64,000 nucleotides of DNA from positions 1 to 64,000 of the forward strand of contig NZ_RHQM01000004.1 of the NCBI RefSeq assembly GCF_003935375.1, in the 5' to 3' direction. This stretch comes from Stutzerimonas xanthomarina. GTDB lineage: Bacteria; Pseudomonadota; Gammaproteobacteria; Pseudomonadales; Pseudomonadaceae. The notes beneath the pieces were generated by a model, which saw only the letters and a program-made list of their open reading frames with translations, did not search any database and had not been told where the DNA came from. How positions within the stretch are numbered: position 1 is the first letter of the stretch; every line of letters begins with the position of its first letter. Below, one piece after another: positions 55,471-64,000 of the stretch. A program made the position numbers and the translations under genes.

Positions 55471-56220
55471 GTGAGTCGTCTCTTACTCAATTGCGACATA
55501 GGGGAAAGCTTCGGCGCCTGGACCATGGGCCTGGATGCCGAGGTGATGCCTTTCATCGACTGCGCCAATGTCGCCTGCGGCTTCCACGCGTCCGATCCGC
55601 AGATCATGCGGCGCACGGTCGAGTTGGCACGCAAGCATGATGTGCGCATCGGCGCCCATCCGGCCTATCCGGATCTGGTTGGCTTCGGCCGGCGCTCCAT
55701 GGCCTGCAGCCCGGCCGAAGTGGAGAACATGCTGCTCTACCAGATCGGCGCGCTCGACGGCATCTGCCGCGCTGAAGGCACGCAGGTCCGCTACGTCAAA
55801 CCCCACGGTGCGCTGTACAACGACATGATGCGCCAGCCCGACCTGCTGCGCGCAGTGATGAGCGCCATCAAGGCCTACAGCGCCAACCTGCCGCTGATGC
55901 TGATGTCCACCCGCGACAACAGCGCAAGCCAGGCGCTGGCAGCGGAAATGGGCATCACCCTGTGGTTCGAGGTGTTCGCCGACCGCGCCTATGACGCCGC
56001 CGGCATGCTTGTTTCGCGCAGCCTGCCAGGCGCCGTCCACCATGATGCAGAAACCGTGGCCGACCAGGCCCTACGCCTGGCCAAGGGCGAGGCGCTGATT
56101 GCGAGCGATGGCAGCGCGCTGACTCTGCAGGCCGATACCCTCTGCGTGCATGGCGACAACGCCGGTTCCATAGCCTCCGTCCAGCGCATCCGCCAGGCGC
56201 TGCAAGCGCTTCCCGCATGA
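55471..56220 (+). CDS. pxpA: 5-oxoprolinase subunit PxpA (LamB/YcsF)
   Basis: A 249-residue protein of the YcsF family, one of three subunits that hydrolyse 5-oxoproline (pyroglutamate) to glutamate with ATP. Motifs are [35 protein letters not shown] and [10 protein letters not shown]. The start is GTG at 55471, eight bases after AAGGAG, because the conserved N terminus begins there; the longer frame crosses the promoter. The stop overlaps pxpB by four bases. Confidence 0.94.
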   Translation: MSRLLLNCDIGESFGAWTMGLDAEVMPFIDCANVACGFHASDPQIMRRTVELARKHDVRIGAHPAYPDLVGFGRRSMACSPAEVENMLLYQIGALDGICRAEGTQVRYVKPHGALYNDMMRQPDLLRAVMSAIKAYSANLPLMLMSTRDNSASQALAAEMGITLWFEVFADRAYDAAGMLVSRSLPGAVHHDAETVADQALRLAKGEALIASDGSALTLQADTLCVHGDNAGSIASVQRIRQALQALPA

Positions 56221-56924
56221 AGCCGCGGATCGAAGTGGTCGGCGTCGACAGCCTGTTGTTGCGCCTGTTCGATCAGATCGACGAAGGCAACATGCCCTGG
56301 ATGCTCGCCGCCAGTCAGCGTGTGCGCGAAACCTTCGGCGCGGCACTGGTCGATCTGGTGCCCTCCTACACCACGCTGCTAGTGCATTACGACCTGACCC
56401 AACTGGACGACCTGCACGCTCGCCAGCACCTTCACCAAGCGCTCGCGGGTCTGCAGCCCGCCGCCGCCGAAACTGCCCGCCAGCATGAAATCCCGGTGTG
56501 GTACGACGCCAGCGTCGGCCCCGAGCTACGAGCGCTAGGTAAGCGCAGCGGGCTCGGTGTAGCCGGCGTGATCGAGCAACACAGCGCACACATCTATCAG
56601 GTCTTCGCCCTGGGCTTTGCACCGGGCTTCGCCTTTCTCGGGCTGGTCGATGAGCGTCTGGCCAGCCCGCGCCTGGCCACACCGCGCAAGCAGGTGCCGG
56701 CGGGCAGCCTAGGCATCGCTGATCGGCAGACAGCGATCTACCCACTGGTTTCGCCGGGCGGCTGGAATCTGATCGGGCGCAGCCCGGTTCGTCTGTTCGA
56801 CCGCGAGCTCGACGGCTACAGCCTCTGGCAGCCAGGCGACCGGGTGCGCTTCGTGCCCATCGAGCGCGCCGAATTCGTCCGCCTGGGCGGTGACGACAGC
56901 CCCTTCGAGGAGACCGCTGCATGA
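56217..56924 (+). CDS. pxpB: 5-oxoprolinase subunit PxpB (KipI-like)
   Basis: A 235-residue protein with the allophanate hydrolase subunit 1 (KipI) fold. Marks are [11 protein letters not shown], the segment [13 protein letters not shown] and the turn [16 protein letters not shown] then SPGGWNLIG. It works with PxpC in the ATP-dependent cleavage of 5-oxoproline. Both ends overlap the neighbouring pxp genes by four bases, so translation is coupled. Confidence 0.94.
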   Translation: MKPRIEVVGVDSLLLRLFDQIDEGNMPWMLAASQRVRETFGAALVDLVPSYTTLLVHYDLTQLDDLHARQHLHQALAGLQPAAAETARQHEIPVWYDASVGPELRALGKRSGLGVAGVIEQHSAHIYQVFALGFAPGFAFLGLVDERLASPRLATPRKQVPAGSLGIADRQTAIYPLVSPGGWNLIGRSPVRLFDRELDGYSLWQPGDRVRFVPIERAEFVRLGGDDSPFEETAA

Positions 56925-57835
56925 GCCTGCTTATCGAACGCGCCGGCGCACTGGCCAGCCTGCAGGACGGCGGCCGTATGGGCGTACGCCACCTCGGTGT
57001 GACCCAGGGCGGGCCGGTGGACTGGGTGTCCCACAGCTGGGCCAACTGGCTGCTTGGCAATCCGGTGCAGGCCGCGACGGTGGAAATCACGCTGGGGAAT
57101 TTCAGCCTTCGCGCAGAAACCGATACCTGCCTGGCGATCTGCGGTGCCGATCTCGGCGCCGCGCTCGATGACGAGGCCATCGCGCCGGGGCGCAGCTTCG
57201 AGGTTCGTAAGGGTCAGCTGCTTGCCTTCGCGCATCCAAAGCGAGGCGTTCGCGCCTATCTCGCTGCGCCAGGCGGCTTTCAGGCGACACCGGTGTTGGG
57301 GAGCTACGCCACGGTCCGGCGCGAGCAACTCGGCGGCTTGGCCGGTGACGGCCAAGCGCTGGCCGAGGGCGACCGCTTGCACTGGCTCGGTGGTGTTTCT
57401 GCTGCTCGCCGAGAGCTGCCAGTGCAAACCGTCACCCCACTATCGAGCCCGACCCTGGCGGTCGTGCTCGGCGCGCAGATTGGTGATTTCAGCGGCCAGA
57501 GCCTGTTCGATGCCTTCAACAGCGACTGGACAGTCGATCAACGAGCCGACCGCATGGGCGTGCGCTTGCTCGGCCCCGCGCTTCACAGCACGCGCTCATC
57601 CATGATTTCCGAAGGCGTGCCGCTGGGGGCGATCCAGGTTCCGGCCGACGGGCAGCCGATCATCCTGCTCAACGACCGCCAGACAATCGGCGGCTATCCA
57701 CGCCTCGGCGCGCTGACACCTGCGGCGGTGGCCCAGCTGGCGCAGTGCCTGCCCGGTACCCCTCTTAGGCTCAAACCGATTTCACTGGAGGCCGCGCAAC
57801 GCGCGCACCGCGAACTGCTCGCCCAGTGGCGGTAG
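56921..57835 (+). CDS. pxpC: 5-oxoprolinase subunit PxpC (KipA-like)
   Basis: A 304-residue protein with the allophanate hydrolase subunit 2 fold. The N terminus has LASLQDGGRMGVRHLGVTQGG, followed by CGADLGAALDD and the C-terminal GAIQVPADGQPIILLNDRQT and GGYPRLG motifs typical of the KipA/PxpC group. It completes the 5-oxoprolinase PxpABC. The four-base overlap with pxpB places it in one operon. Confidence 0.94.
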   Translation: MSLLIERAGALASLQDGGRMGVRHLGVTQGGPVDWVSHSWANWLLGNPVQAATVEITLGNFSLRAETDTCLAICGADLGAALDDEAIAPGRSFEVRKGQLLAFAHPKRGVRAYLAAPGGFQATPVLGSYATVRREQLGGLAGDGQALAEGDRLHWLGGVSAARRELPVQTVTPLSSPTLAVVLGAQIGDFSGQSLFDAFNSDWTVDQRADRMGVRLLGPALHSTRSSMISEGVPLGAIQVPADGQPIILLNDRQTIGGYPRLGALTPAAVAQLAQCLPGTPLRLKPISLEAAQRAHRELLAQWR

Positions 57836-57949
57836 TCGCTCATAAGGAGCCGCTGACCAGCAGCCAGTTATTCCTACAAGAACAACATTGCCGGGTACGA
57901 CCCGGGCGCATTTCTACCTGCCCCAACGCCAAGAAAAAGAAGGTATCCA

Positions 57950-59169
57950 ATGCAAGCCACACAAGCCGAACGCGGCACTCCCGCCCAGCGCAACGTCCTG
58001 CGCGGCGCCATTTTCATCATGGCGACTTCGTCCATCGGACCCGCGTTTCTAACCCAAACGTCGCTGTTCACCGAAAGTATCTGGCGAGTTTCGCCTTCGC
58101 GATCCTGATCTCTTTGCTCATCGACATCGGTGCCCAGCTTAATATCTGGCGGGTGATCACCGTTGCCAACCTGCGCGGCCAGGACGTCGCCAACCGCGTG
58201 ATACCCGGCGTCGGCCATCTGATATCCGCCTTCATCGTGCTTGGCGGCATTGCCTTCAATATCGGCAATATTGGTGGCGCCGGCCTGGCAATGAATGTGA
58301 TTTTCGGAGTGCCTCCGGTGATCGGCTCATTGATCGCCGCTGTGCTGATCATCGGCATCTTCCTGCTGCGCAATGCCAAGGGCGTGATGGACTCGGTGAT
58401 GCAGGTCCTTGGCCTGGTGATGCTGTGCATGATCGGCTACGCCATGCTGCAGTCCAGCCCGCCGCTGCTCGAAGCGATGAGTCGCAGCTTCAATCCGGAC
58501 GACCCATTGATCCTGCTGCTGCCGATCGTGACATTGGTGGGCGGCACGGTCGGCGGCTACATATCGTTTTCCGGTGGCCATCGCCTGGTAGAGGCCGGCA
58601 TCACCGGTGTAGAGAATGTCAGGCTGGTAACCCGCGCGGCCGTGATCGGTATCGCTACCACCGGCGTCGTGCGCATCTGCCTCTTTCTTGCCGCGCTCGG
58701 GGTCGTCAGCCAGGGCCTGACTCTCGACCCGAGCAACCCCGCTGCGTCGGTGTTTTCCCATTCGATGGGCACCATCGGCTACAAGATCTTTGGCGTAGTG
58801 CTGCTGGCCGCTTCGGTTTCATCGGTGATCGGCGCCGCTTATACCAGTGTGACCTTCATGTACTCGCTGCATGACAGCATCCGCCGGCATAACCAGCGAG
58901 TGGTGATCGCCTTTATTGCCTGCTCGACGCTCATCTACAGCTTGGTCGGCCAGCCCGTGAAGGTTCTGGTGGTGGCGGGCACACTGAATGCCCTGGTGCT
59001 GCCGCTGGCACTGGGCTGCATACTGCTCGCGTCGCGCAAATCGAACATCGTCGGCGACGCCTACCGTCACCCTACCTGGATGCTGATGTTCGGCATATTG
59101 GCCATGCTGGCCACGGCGGTTGGGGTGGTGATGTCGTTCAATGCGCTGCTGGAGTTCTGGCAAGCGTGA
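57950..59169 (+). pseudogene. NRAMP-family transporter in the pxp operon, frameshifted
   Basis: NRAMP transporters move cations, and relatives beside oxoprolinase genes may act on organic substrates. ATG 57950 with AAGG upstream opens MQATQAERGTPAQRN and then the TM1-like SSIGPAFLTQTSLFTE. After codon 42 the frame is lost at 58074-58076 (GAAAG, expected GAAAAG). The remaining 365 residues (KYLASFAFAILIS onward, about ten TM helices) continue in another frame. Adding one A restores 406 residues. Unless this is a sequence error, the protein is not made. Confidence 0.82.
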
Positions 59170-59187
59170 CTGGCACGGCGGGCGCTC

Positions 59188-59727
59188 TCAGCGCTCGCCG
59201 AGCAACCAACCCAACTTCACTTCGAACTGACCACGCTCATCGGTGATGAACAACGTACCGTCACTGATCATCACGCCCCACTGCAGACTACGCGGCAAGT
59301 CCTTGACCAACGCGGCAAGTGACTCCGAGTCGATGGTGGCAATGGACAGATTCTTCAATCCCTTCACCGCATCGATCACCTTGCCCTGCCAGACGCGCAG
59401 ATTGCCATAGGCAACCAGGCTGACGCGTTCGGCTCGTCGCGAACACCAAGTCAATCGCTCTGCATCCGGCTGACCCACTTCGATCCAATGAAGGACGCGG
59501 CCATCCAGACTCTTTTCCCAGAGTGCTGGCTCGTCCACATCAGAGAGGCCGCGACCAAAGGCCAGCTGCTCGCTATACCAGAGCGCATAGGCAATCAATC
59601 GCACGCCGAGGCGTTCTTCGGTTTCCGACGGGTGTTTGGCGACCGTAAAGCGCAGATTCTCGTAAACCCCGCGGTCCAGGTCCGTGAGATTCAGCTCGAC
59701 TTTATATGGTGTGGCTTGCAGGGCCAT
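59188..59727 (-). CDS. yaeQ: YaeQ family protein
   Basis: A 179-residue protein of the YaeQ family, which adopts a PD-(D/E)XK nuclease-like fold. Marks are the N terminus KVELNLTDLDRGVYENL, HPSETEERLGVRLIAYAL and a central segment with ALWEKSLDGRVLHWIEVGQPD. Activity is unproven in general. It is single, convergent with the transporter gene and divergent from bfd. Confidence 0.9.
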   Translation of the reverse strand: MALQATPYKVELNLTDLDRGVYENLRFTVAKHPSETEERLGVRLIAYALWYSEQLAFGRGLSDVDEPALWEKSLDGRVLHWIEVGQPDAERLTWCSRRAERVSLVAYGNLRVWQGKVIDAVKGLKNLSIATIDSESLAALVKDLPRSLQWGVMISDGTLFITDERGQFEVKLGWLLGER

Positions 59728-59860
59728 GAACGGCCTCCGTTGCGAAAAGGCGCGCAGTCTACCGCAAAGCGGTCAACACCGATCCTCGCTGCGGCCTTCG
59801 ACACCGTCGGTACGAACGGAAAAATACGCTCATCGGAGAACCCCCCGACGAACGAACTTT

Positions 59861-59881
59861 GACAATTATTCTCATTCTGAT
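59861..59881. promoter_or_regulatory. predicted Fur box upstream of bfd
   Basis: GACAATTATTCTCATTCTGA and the next base resemble the Fur consensus read from the other strand (AATGAGAATAATTGTC). It is 42 bases before the bfd start, the position expected for iron repression. bfd is known to be iron-repressed in Pseudomonas. Confidence 0.65.
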
Positions 59882-59922
59882 TAGCATCCCAACCGTCAAC
59901 GAATTCAACGGGTAGTGCTTCT

Positions 59923-60141
59923 ATGTACGTCTGTCTTTGCCAGGGTGTCACCGACGGCCAGATTCGCGATGCCATCTACGAAGGCTGCTGCAGCTACCGT
60001 GAAGTACGGGAAACGACCGGCGTCGCCACCCAGTGCGGCAAGTGTGCCTGCGTCGCCAAGCAGGTCGTGCGCGAGACGCTCAGCAACGTGCAAAGTGCCC
60101 AGGCCTCCCTCGCCTACCCTGCCAGTTTTGTCCAGGCTTGA
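59923..60141 (+). CDS. bfd: bacterioferritin-associated ferredoxin Bfd
   Basis: Bfd (72 residues) is a [2Fe-2S] protein that reduces bacterioferritin to release iron. Four cluster cysteines are present: C4 and C6 (VCLCQGVTD) and C38 and C41 (TQCGKCAC). The first half has the Bfd helix-turn pattern with QIRDAIYEGC. A predicted Fur box lies upstream, and a strong terminator separates it from bfr. Confidence 0.94.
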   Translation: MYVCLCQGVTDGQIRDAIYEGCCSYREVRETTGVATQCGKCACVAKQVVRETLSNVQSAQASLAYPASFVQA

Positions 60142-60157
60142 CAGACTGAAGCCATGA

Positions 60158-60182
60158 AGCCGGGCCATGCCCGGCTTTTTTT
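60158..60182 (+). terminator. Rho-independent terminator of bfd
   Basis: An 8-bp perfect stem (AGCCGGGC/GCCCGGCT) with a CAT loop is followed by seven T on the plus strand, 16 bases after the bfd stop. Confidence 0.92.
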
Positions 60183-60331
60183 GCCTGCAAATCAGCAAGT
60201 TGCTCAGAAGGATGCGGAACGCAACTATTCTCGCTAGGCTTTAGCTTTAGTATTCAATGACTTAGGTTTGACAGGTCGCCTGAGCGTGGCCAGACTGCTT
60301 GCATTCCCACCGCGTCAGGCAGGCTAACTAC

Positions 60332-60802
60332 ATGAAAGGCGACAAGCTGGTCATTCAGCACCTCAACAAGATCCTCGGCAATGAGCTGGTAGCCATCAAC
60401 CAGTACTTCCTGCACGCGCGCATGTATGAGGACTGGGGTCTCGGCAAGCTCGGCAAGCATGAGTACGAAGAATCCATCGACGAAATGAAGCATGCGGACA
60501 AGCTGATCAAGCGCATCCTGTTCCTGGAAGGCCTGCCGAATCTGCAGGATCTGGGCAAGTTGCTGATCGGTGAGAACACTCGCGAGATGCTCGAGTGCGA
60601 CCTCAGGCTGGAGCAAGGTGGCGTGCAGGATCTGAAGGTCGCCATCGCATACTGCGAAAGCGTCGGCGACTACGGCAGTCGCGAGCTACTGGAAGACATC
60701 CTCGAATCCGAGGAGGAACACATCGACTGGCTGGAGACGCAGCTGAGCCTGATCGACAAGGTGGGCATGGAAAACTACCTGCAGTCGCAGATGGACGACT
60801 GA
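60332..60802 (+). CDS. bfr: bacterioferritin
   Basis: A 156-residue iron-storage haem protein that forms a 24-mer. All ferroxidase ligands are present: E18, E51, H54, E94, E127 and H130, together with the haem ligand M52. It oxidises Fe(II) and stores it; Bfd releases it. It follows bfd with its own intergenic promoter region (60183-60331), and a terminator follows the stop. No Fur box is obvious there. Confidence 0.96.
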   Translation: MKGDKLVIQHLNKILGNELVAINQYFLHARMYEDWGLGKLGKHEYEESIDEMKHADKLIKRILFLEGLPNLQDLGKLLIGENTREMLECDLRLEQGGVQDLKVAIAYCESVGDYGSRELLEDILESEEEHIDWLETQLSLIDKVGMENYLQSQMDD

Positions 60803-60821
60803 TTCAGTAGCAAGCCCATAT

Positions 60822-60852
60822 AAAAACGCCCCGACTAGATCGGGGCGTTTTC
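60822..60852. terminator. bidirectional terminator between bfr and the FKBP lipoprotein gene
   Basis: The stem AAAACGCCCCGA/TCGGGGCGTTTT with a CTAGA loop has A and T tracts on opposite sides, so it can work in both directions for the convergent genes. Confidence 0.9.
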
Positions 60853-60873
60853 GTTTGCAGCGAAGAGAACCGC

Positions 60874-61623
60874 TTATTCCTGCTCGGCTGCCTCAGCAGG
60901 CTGCTCGGCTGCGGGCTGCTCGGCCTCTTCACCCTTGATATCCAGCAGCTCGAGATCGAAGACCAGCACCGAGTTGGCCGGGATCAGCGGGCTCGGGCTC
61001 TGCTCGCCGTAGGCCAGTTCGCTCGGGATGTAGAGCTTGTACTTCTCGCCCACATGCATCAGCTGCAGACCTTCGACCCAACCTGGAATCACACCGCCGA
61101 CCGGCAGATCGATCGGGCTGCCGCGCTTGATCGAGCTATCGAAGACGGTGCCGTCGGTCAAGCTGCCCTCGTAGTGCACGGTCACCACGTCGTTCTCGGT
61201 CGGTTGACGGCCTTTGGCCGCCTTGACGACTTCGTACTGCAGGCCGGATTCGGTGGTCTTCACGCCTTCACGCTTGGCGTTGTCTTCGAGGAACTTCTTG
61301 CCAGCCTCGACCGCTTTGGCATTCATCTCAACCATGCGCTCTTCGGCACGGGTCTGCAGGAAGGTGAAAGCTTCCATCAGCTGCTCATCGGTGAGCTTCT
61401 GCTCCTTCTTGCCGATGGCATCTTCAATACCCTGCGCAACAGCCTGGGAGTCGAGATCATCCATACCCTCCTGCGCAAGGCTCTTGCCCATGTTCAGGCC
61501 GATACCATAGGACGCCTTCTGCGCCGGAGTGTCCAGTTTGACACTGGTCTGCGAGTCGCAGCCGGCCAGCACCAGGCCAACCAGGGCAACCGCAGGCGCC
61601 AAACGATGATGTCTCAGTCTCAT
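60874..61623 (-). CDS. FKBP-type peptidyl-prolyl isomerase lipoprotein (FkpA/Mip type)
   Basis: A 249-residue protein with a lipoprotein signal (about 1-22, lipobox LAGC), an N-terminal dimerisation domain (about 30-115, helical, FKBP_N) and an FKBP domain (about 120-225) with VVTVHYEGSLTDGTVFDSS, PVGGVIPGWVEGLQLM, YKLYIPSELAYGEQ and NSVLVFDLELL. A Glu/Ala-rich tail follows. It acts in envelope protein folding. Tandem tRNA genes are upstream. Confidence 0.93.
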   Translation of the reverse strand: MRLRHHRLAPAVALVGLVLAGCDSQTSVKLDTPAQKASYGIGLNMGKSLAQEGMDDLDSQAVAQGIEDAIGKKEQKLTDEQLMEAFTFLQTRAEERMVEMNAKAVEAGKKFLEDNAKREGVKTTESGLQYEVVKAAKGRQPTENDVVTVHYEGSLTDGTVFDSSIKRGSPIDLPVGGVIPGWVEGLQLMHVGEKYKLYIPSELAYGEQSPSPLIPANSVLVFDLELLDIKGEEAEQPAAEQPAEAAEQE

Positions 61624-61820
61624 GCTGTTTCCTTAAATACGCTGTTGGGCATTCGAAAAACCGATGGTCGAGCTTAGCAGCGCATCCCGGCACTGGCTAC
61701 CGCACCCCAAGGCAAGGACCGTAAAGAGATTGCAAAGAACGGACGCGCGTAGCAATCCGACAGCAGGATCGAGCCGAGCGAGAAGCGGCACCCGCAGCTT
61801 CCGCCCAAAAATATCCAGGC

Positions 61821-61847
61821 AAAAAAAAACGGCCTAGATGGCCGTTT
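61821..61847 (-). terminator. terminator after the tRNA pair
   Basis: The stem AAACGGCC/GGCCGTTT with a five-base loop is followed on the minus strand by a run of T (complement of the A9 run at 61821-61829). It is 44 bases beyond the tRNA-Asp 3' end. Confidence 0.85.
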
Positions 61848-61890
61848 CTTTCGTTGCTTCAGGGCGTTCAGTGGACCCGTGAAGCGAATA

Positions 61891-61967
61891 TGGCGCAGCG
61901 GACGGGACTCGAACCCGCGACCCCCGGCGTGACAGGCCGGTATTCTAACCGACTGAACTACCGCTGC
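61891..61967 (-). tRNA. tRNA-Asp (anticodon GTC)
   Basis: A 77-base gene including an encoded CCA. Acceptor arms GCAGCGG and CCGCTGC pair perfectly, the T arm carries GGTTCGAGTCCC, and the anticodon GTC is at 61931-61933. It lies 13 bases after tRNA-Val on the same strand. Confidence 0.97.
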
Positions 61968-61980
61968 GCTAAACCTCGAG

Positions 61981-62056
61981 TGGTGGGTGATGACGGGATC
62001 GAACCGCCGACCCTCTGCTTGTAAGGCAGATGCTCTCCCAGCTGAGCTAATCACCC
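61981..62056 (-). tRNA. tRNA-Val (anticodon TAC)
   Basis: A 76-base gene with encoded CCA. Acceptor arms GGGTGAT and ATCACCC pair perfectly, the D arm is AGCTCAGCTGGGAGAGC, the T arm is GGTTCGATCCC and the anticodon TAC is at 62021-62023. It is transcribed first, with tRNA-Asp following. Confidence 0.97.
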
Positions 62057-62271
62057 GTTTGCTCTCGAAGTGGGGCGCATTCTAGAGAGGGTTCCGCACC
62101 TTGGCAACCCCCTTTCGAAAAAAAAATTGCAGAAGTTCCAAAGACTTAGGAAAACCCTCGATTTACCAGCCGATTTTTCTCGTCCGCCGTGCATTAACAT
62201 CCTGCAGGGTTGGCCTGAACTGGCCAGGCAGGAATAATGCACCCCTTTGCTTTCCGGAGATCTACCCCGCC

Positions 62272-63192
62272 ATGTGGTTTCGTAACCTGCTCGTTTACCG
62301 TCTCACCCAGAACGTCGCTCTAGATGCCGAGACACTCGAAGCTGCACTGGCCGCCAAACCTGCCCGCCCCTGCGCCAGCCAGGAGCTGAGCACCTACGGC
62401 TTCGTCGCCCCCTTTGGTAAGGGTGAAGACGCCCCCCTGGTGCACGTCAGCCAGGGTTTCCTGCTAATCGCCACACGCAAGGAAGAACGCATTCTTCCAG
62501 GCAGCGTCGTCAAGGATGCGCTGAAGGAAAAGGTCGACGAGATCGAAGCCGAGCAGATGCGCAAGGTCTACAAGAAGGAGCGCGACCAGATAAAAGACGA
62601 GATCATCCAGGCTTTTCTGCCGCGCGCCTTCATCCGCAAATCCGGCACCTTCGCCGCAATCGACGCCGAGCGCGGGCTGATCCTGGTGAACTCGGCCAGC
62701 CCGAAGAAGGCCGAGGACCTGCTGTCCACCCTGCGTGAAGCGATCGGCTCGCTGCCGGTGCGCCCGTTGACCGTGAAGATTGCGCCAAGCGCCACCCTGA
62801 CCGATTGGGTCAAGACGCAGAAGTCCGCAGACGATTTCTTCGTGCTCGACGAATGCGAGCTGCGCGATACCCACGAGGACGGCGGCGTGGTGCGCTGCAA
62901 GCGCCAGGACCTGACCAGCGACGAGATCCAGCAGCATATGGAAGCCGGCAAGCAGGTCACCCAGCTGTCGCTGGCCTGGCAGGACAAGCTGTCCTTCGTG
63001 CTGGACGACAAGTTGATCATCAAGCGCCTGCGCTTCGAGGAACTGCTGCAGGACCAGGCCGAGCAGGACGGTGGTGAAGACGCCCTTGCCCAGCAGGACG
63101 CCAGTTTCCTGCTGATGATGATGACCTTCCGCGAGTTCCTGCCTGCGCTGTTCGAGGCGTTCGGTGGCGAAGAAGTCCCCCAGGGCCTCTGA
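62272..63192 (+). CDS. rdgC: recombination-associated protein RdgC
   Basis: The 306-residue ring-forming DNA-binding protein limits RecA access to DNA. The start [13 protein letters not shown], the segment [25 protein letters not shown] and the C-terminal [17 protein letters not shown] match RdgC closely, and length is normal. ATG 62272 has GGAG 12 bases upstream; the longer frame adds unrelated residues and crosses the tRNA-side promoter. Confidence 0.95.
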   Translation: MWFRNLLVYRLTQNVALDAETLEAALAAKPARPCASQELSTYGFVAPFGKGEDAPLVHVSQGFLLIATRKEERILPGSVVKDALKEKVDEIEAEQMRKVYKKERDQIKDEIIQAFLPRAFIRKSGTFAAIDAERGLILVNSASPKKAEDLLSTLREAIGSLPVRPLTVKIAPSATLTDWVKTQKSADDFFVLDECELRDTHEDGGVVRCKRQDLTSDEIQQHMEAGKQVTQLSLAWQDKLSFVLDDKLIIKRLRFEELLQDQAEQDGGEDALAQQDASFLLMMMTFREFLPALFEAFGGEEVPQGL

Positions 63193-63228
63193 CACCCGCC
63201 CGGGGCGCTGATCGGCGCCCCGCTCCCC

Positions 63229-64000
63229 TCAACGCACCTTCAGCTGCAACGCCAGCGCCCCGCCCAATCGCTCCCCCAGCGACCAGACCAGAAAACGCTC
63301 AATGAACTCCGGCGCGTCGATGAACAGCGCCCCGCAGACCAGCACGCTGAGCAACGAAACAGTCAGGAAAAGCTGCGGTATCGAGAGCTTCAGCAGCACC
63401 AGCAGGACAATTGCGATGATCGCCGACGCGACCATGAACAGCGCATTGAGAATGTTGTTCGCTGCCACCACTCGCGAGCGCTCGTGAACCACACTGCGTG
63501 ACTGGATCAGGGCATACAGCGGGACGATGTACAGCCCACCGAAAATCCCCAGCCCGAGGATATCCATCAGTACCCACCAGGCAGAAGGCTCGCCGAGCAG
63601 CGCAAGCCAGTCGACCGTACCCACAGGCTCCACGTGGCCGCTCGCATGCCACCACAGCAGCACTCCGCAAAGGCTCAGGCCAATGGCTCCGAACGGGACC
63701 AGGCCGATCTCCACGTGATGCCGCGACAGCCGCTCGCAAAGCAGCGATCCCAGCGCGATGCCGACCGAAAACAGCGTCAGGATCAACGTCACCACGCTTT
63801 CATCGCCACCGAGATAGTCCTTGGCAAACGCCGGGATCTGCGTCAGGTAGGTCGCACCGAGAAACCAGAACCAGGAATTGCCCAGCATGGCCCGGGACAC
63901 CGCCCGCTGCTGACCGAGCCCCAGCCGCAGAATGCGCCATGACTGACGCAGCACGCGCCAATCCATATGCAGGGTCGGCAGCGCTGCCGTACCGGCTGGA
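63229..64000 (-). CDS. MFS transporter, C-terminal half (gene runs off the window)
   Basis: At least 245 residues of a major-facilitator protein ending at 63229. The visible part starts with the inter-domain linker (LRQSWRILRLGLGQQRAVSRAM) and contains about six TM helices (TM7-12), with the YLTQIPAFAKDYLGGDESVV loop and LCERLSRHHVEIGLVPFG in between. The frame stays open to the window edge, so the N-terminal half and true start lie beyond 64000. Substrate unknown; lysophospholipid- or metabolite-type MFS are possible. Confidence 0.85.
   Translation of the reverse strand, partial: PAGTAALPTLHMDWRVLRQSWRILRLGLGQQRAVSRAMLGNSWFWFLGATYLTQIPAFAKDYLGGDESVVTLILTLFSVGIALGSLLCERLSRHHVEIGLVPFGAIGLSLCGVLLWWHASGHVEPVGTVDWLALLGEPSAWWVLMDILGLGIFGGLYIVPLYALIQSRSVVHERSRVVAANNILNALFMVASAIIAIVLLVLLKLSIPQLFLTVSLLSVLVCGALFIDAPEFIERFLVWSLGERLGGALALQLKVR

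Overview
The window is 64 kb of high-GC gammaproteobacterial chromosome. Gene content and order point to a Pseudomonas of the P. stutzeri (Stutzerimonas) type: the run rsmJ, tsaB, adk, ppc, OmpA-type lipoprotein, lysS, prfB, old-yellow-enzyme gene and recJ follows the P. aeruginosa order as I remember it, and opgGH, ccoG, bfd/bfr, rdgC and a pxpBC operon fit the same group. It is mostly dense core genome with short intergenic regions. I see no rRNA, CRISPR array, prophage or integron.

Layout. (1) 1-660: a truncated IS5-type transposase on the minus strand. (2) 665-9722: a metal-response region. A QseBC-like two-component system converges on a CopRS-type system. CopRS is divergent from a CopZ-like chaperone and a DUF411 protein. 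After a second promoter comes an operon of CopA (multicopper oxidase), a small Met/His-rich periplasmic protein, CopB and a c-type cytochrome with a His-rich tail. Two almost identical 22-base motifs (4826-4847 and 5784-5805) precede the two rightward units and are probably CopR operators. (3) 9768-12907: DUF3087 protein, GNAT acetyltransferase, wrbA and pirin, FKBP isomerase. (4) 12954-19527: periplasmic glucan genes opgG and opgH behind a GH3 beta-glucosidase on the same strand. (5) 19621-24779: PhzF-like protein, LrgB/CidA pair, ccoG (with a frameshift) and a MocR-type regulator. (6) 24798-28377: a TetR-type regulator divergent from a compact GST, degenerate metallo-beta-lactamase-like protein and diguanylate cyclase unit. 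(7) 28410-33325: RND efflux pump with its divergent TetR regulator. (8) 33359-43077: rsmJ, extensin-like protein, DUF72, tsaB, adk, ppc and two lipoprotein genes. (9) 43136-54722: AIM24-type protein, Bax-inhibitor-1-like protein, QEGLA-motif protein, lysS, prfB (programmed +1 frameshift), DUF533 protein, old yellow enzyme, molybdopterin oxidoreductase, recJ. (10) 54751-59169: MarR regulator divergent from pxpABC and an NRAMP-like transporter gene carrying a frameshift. (11) 59188-64000: yaeQ, bfd, bfr, an FKBP lipoprotein, tRNA-Asp and tRNA-Val, rdgC, and the C-terminal half of an MFS transporter.

Most of the window is ordinary. The parts that deserve a second look are the TetR/GST/pseudo-MBL/diguanylate cyclase unit, the His-rich cytochrome in the copper operon with its paired promoters, a DUF72 gene with no usable ATG, GTG or TTG start, the bglX-opgGH arrangement, and two genes each broken by one missing base in a short homopolymer, which could be real mutations or sequence errors.
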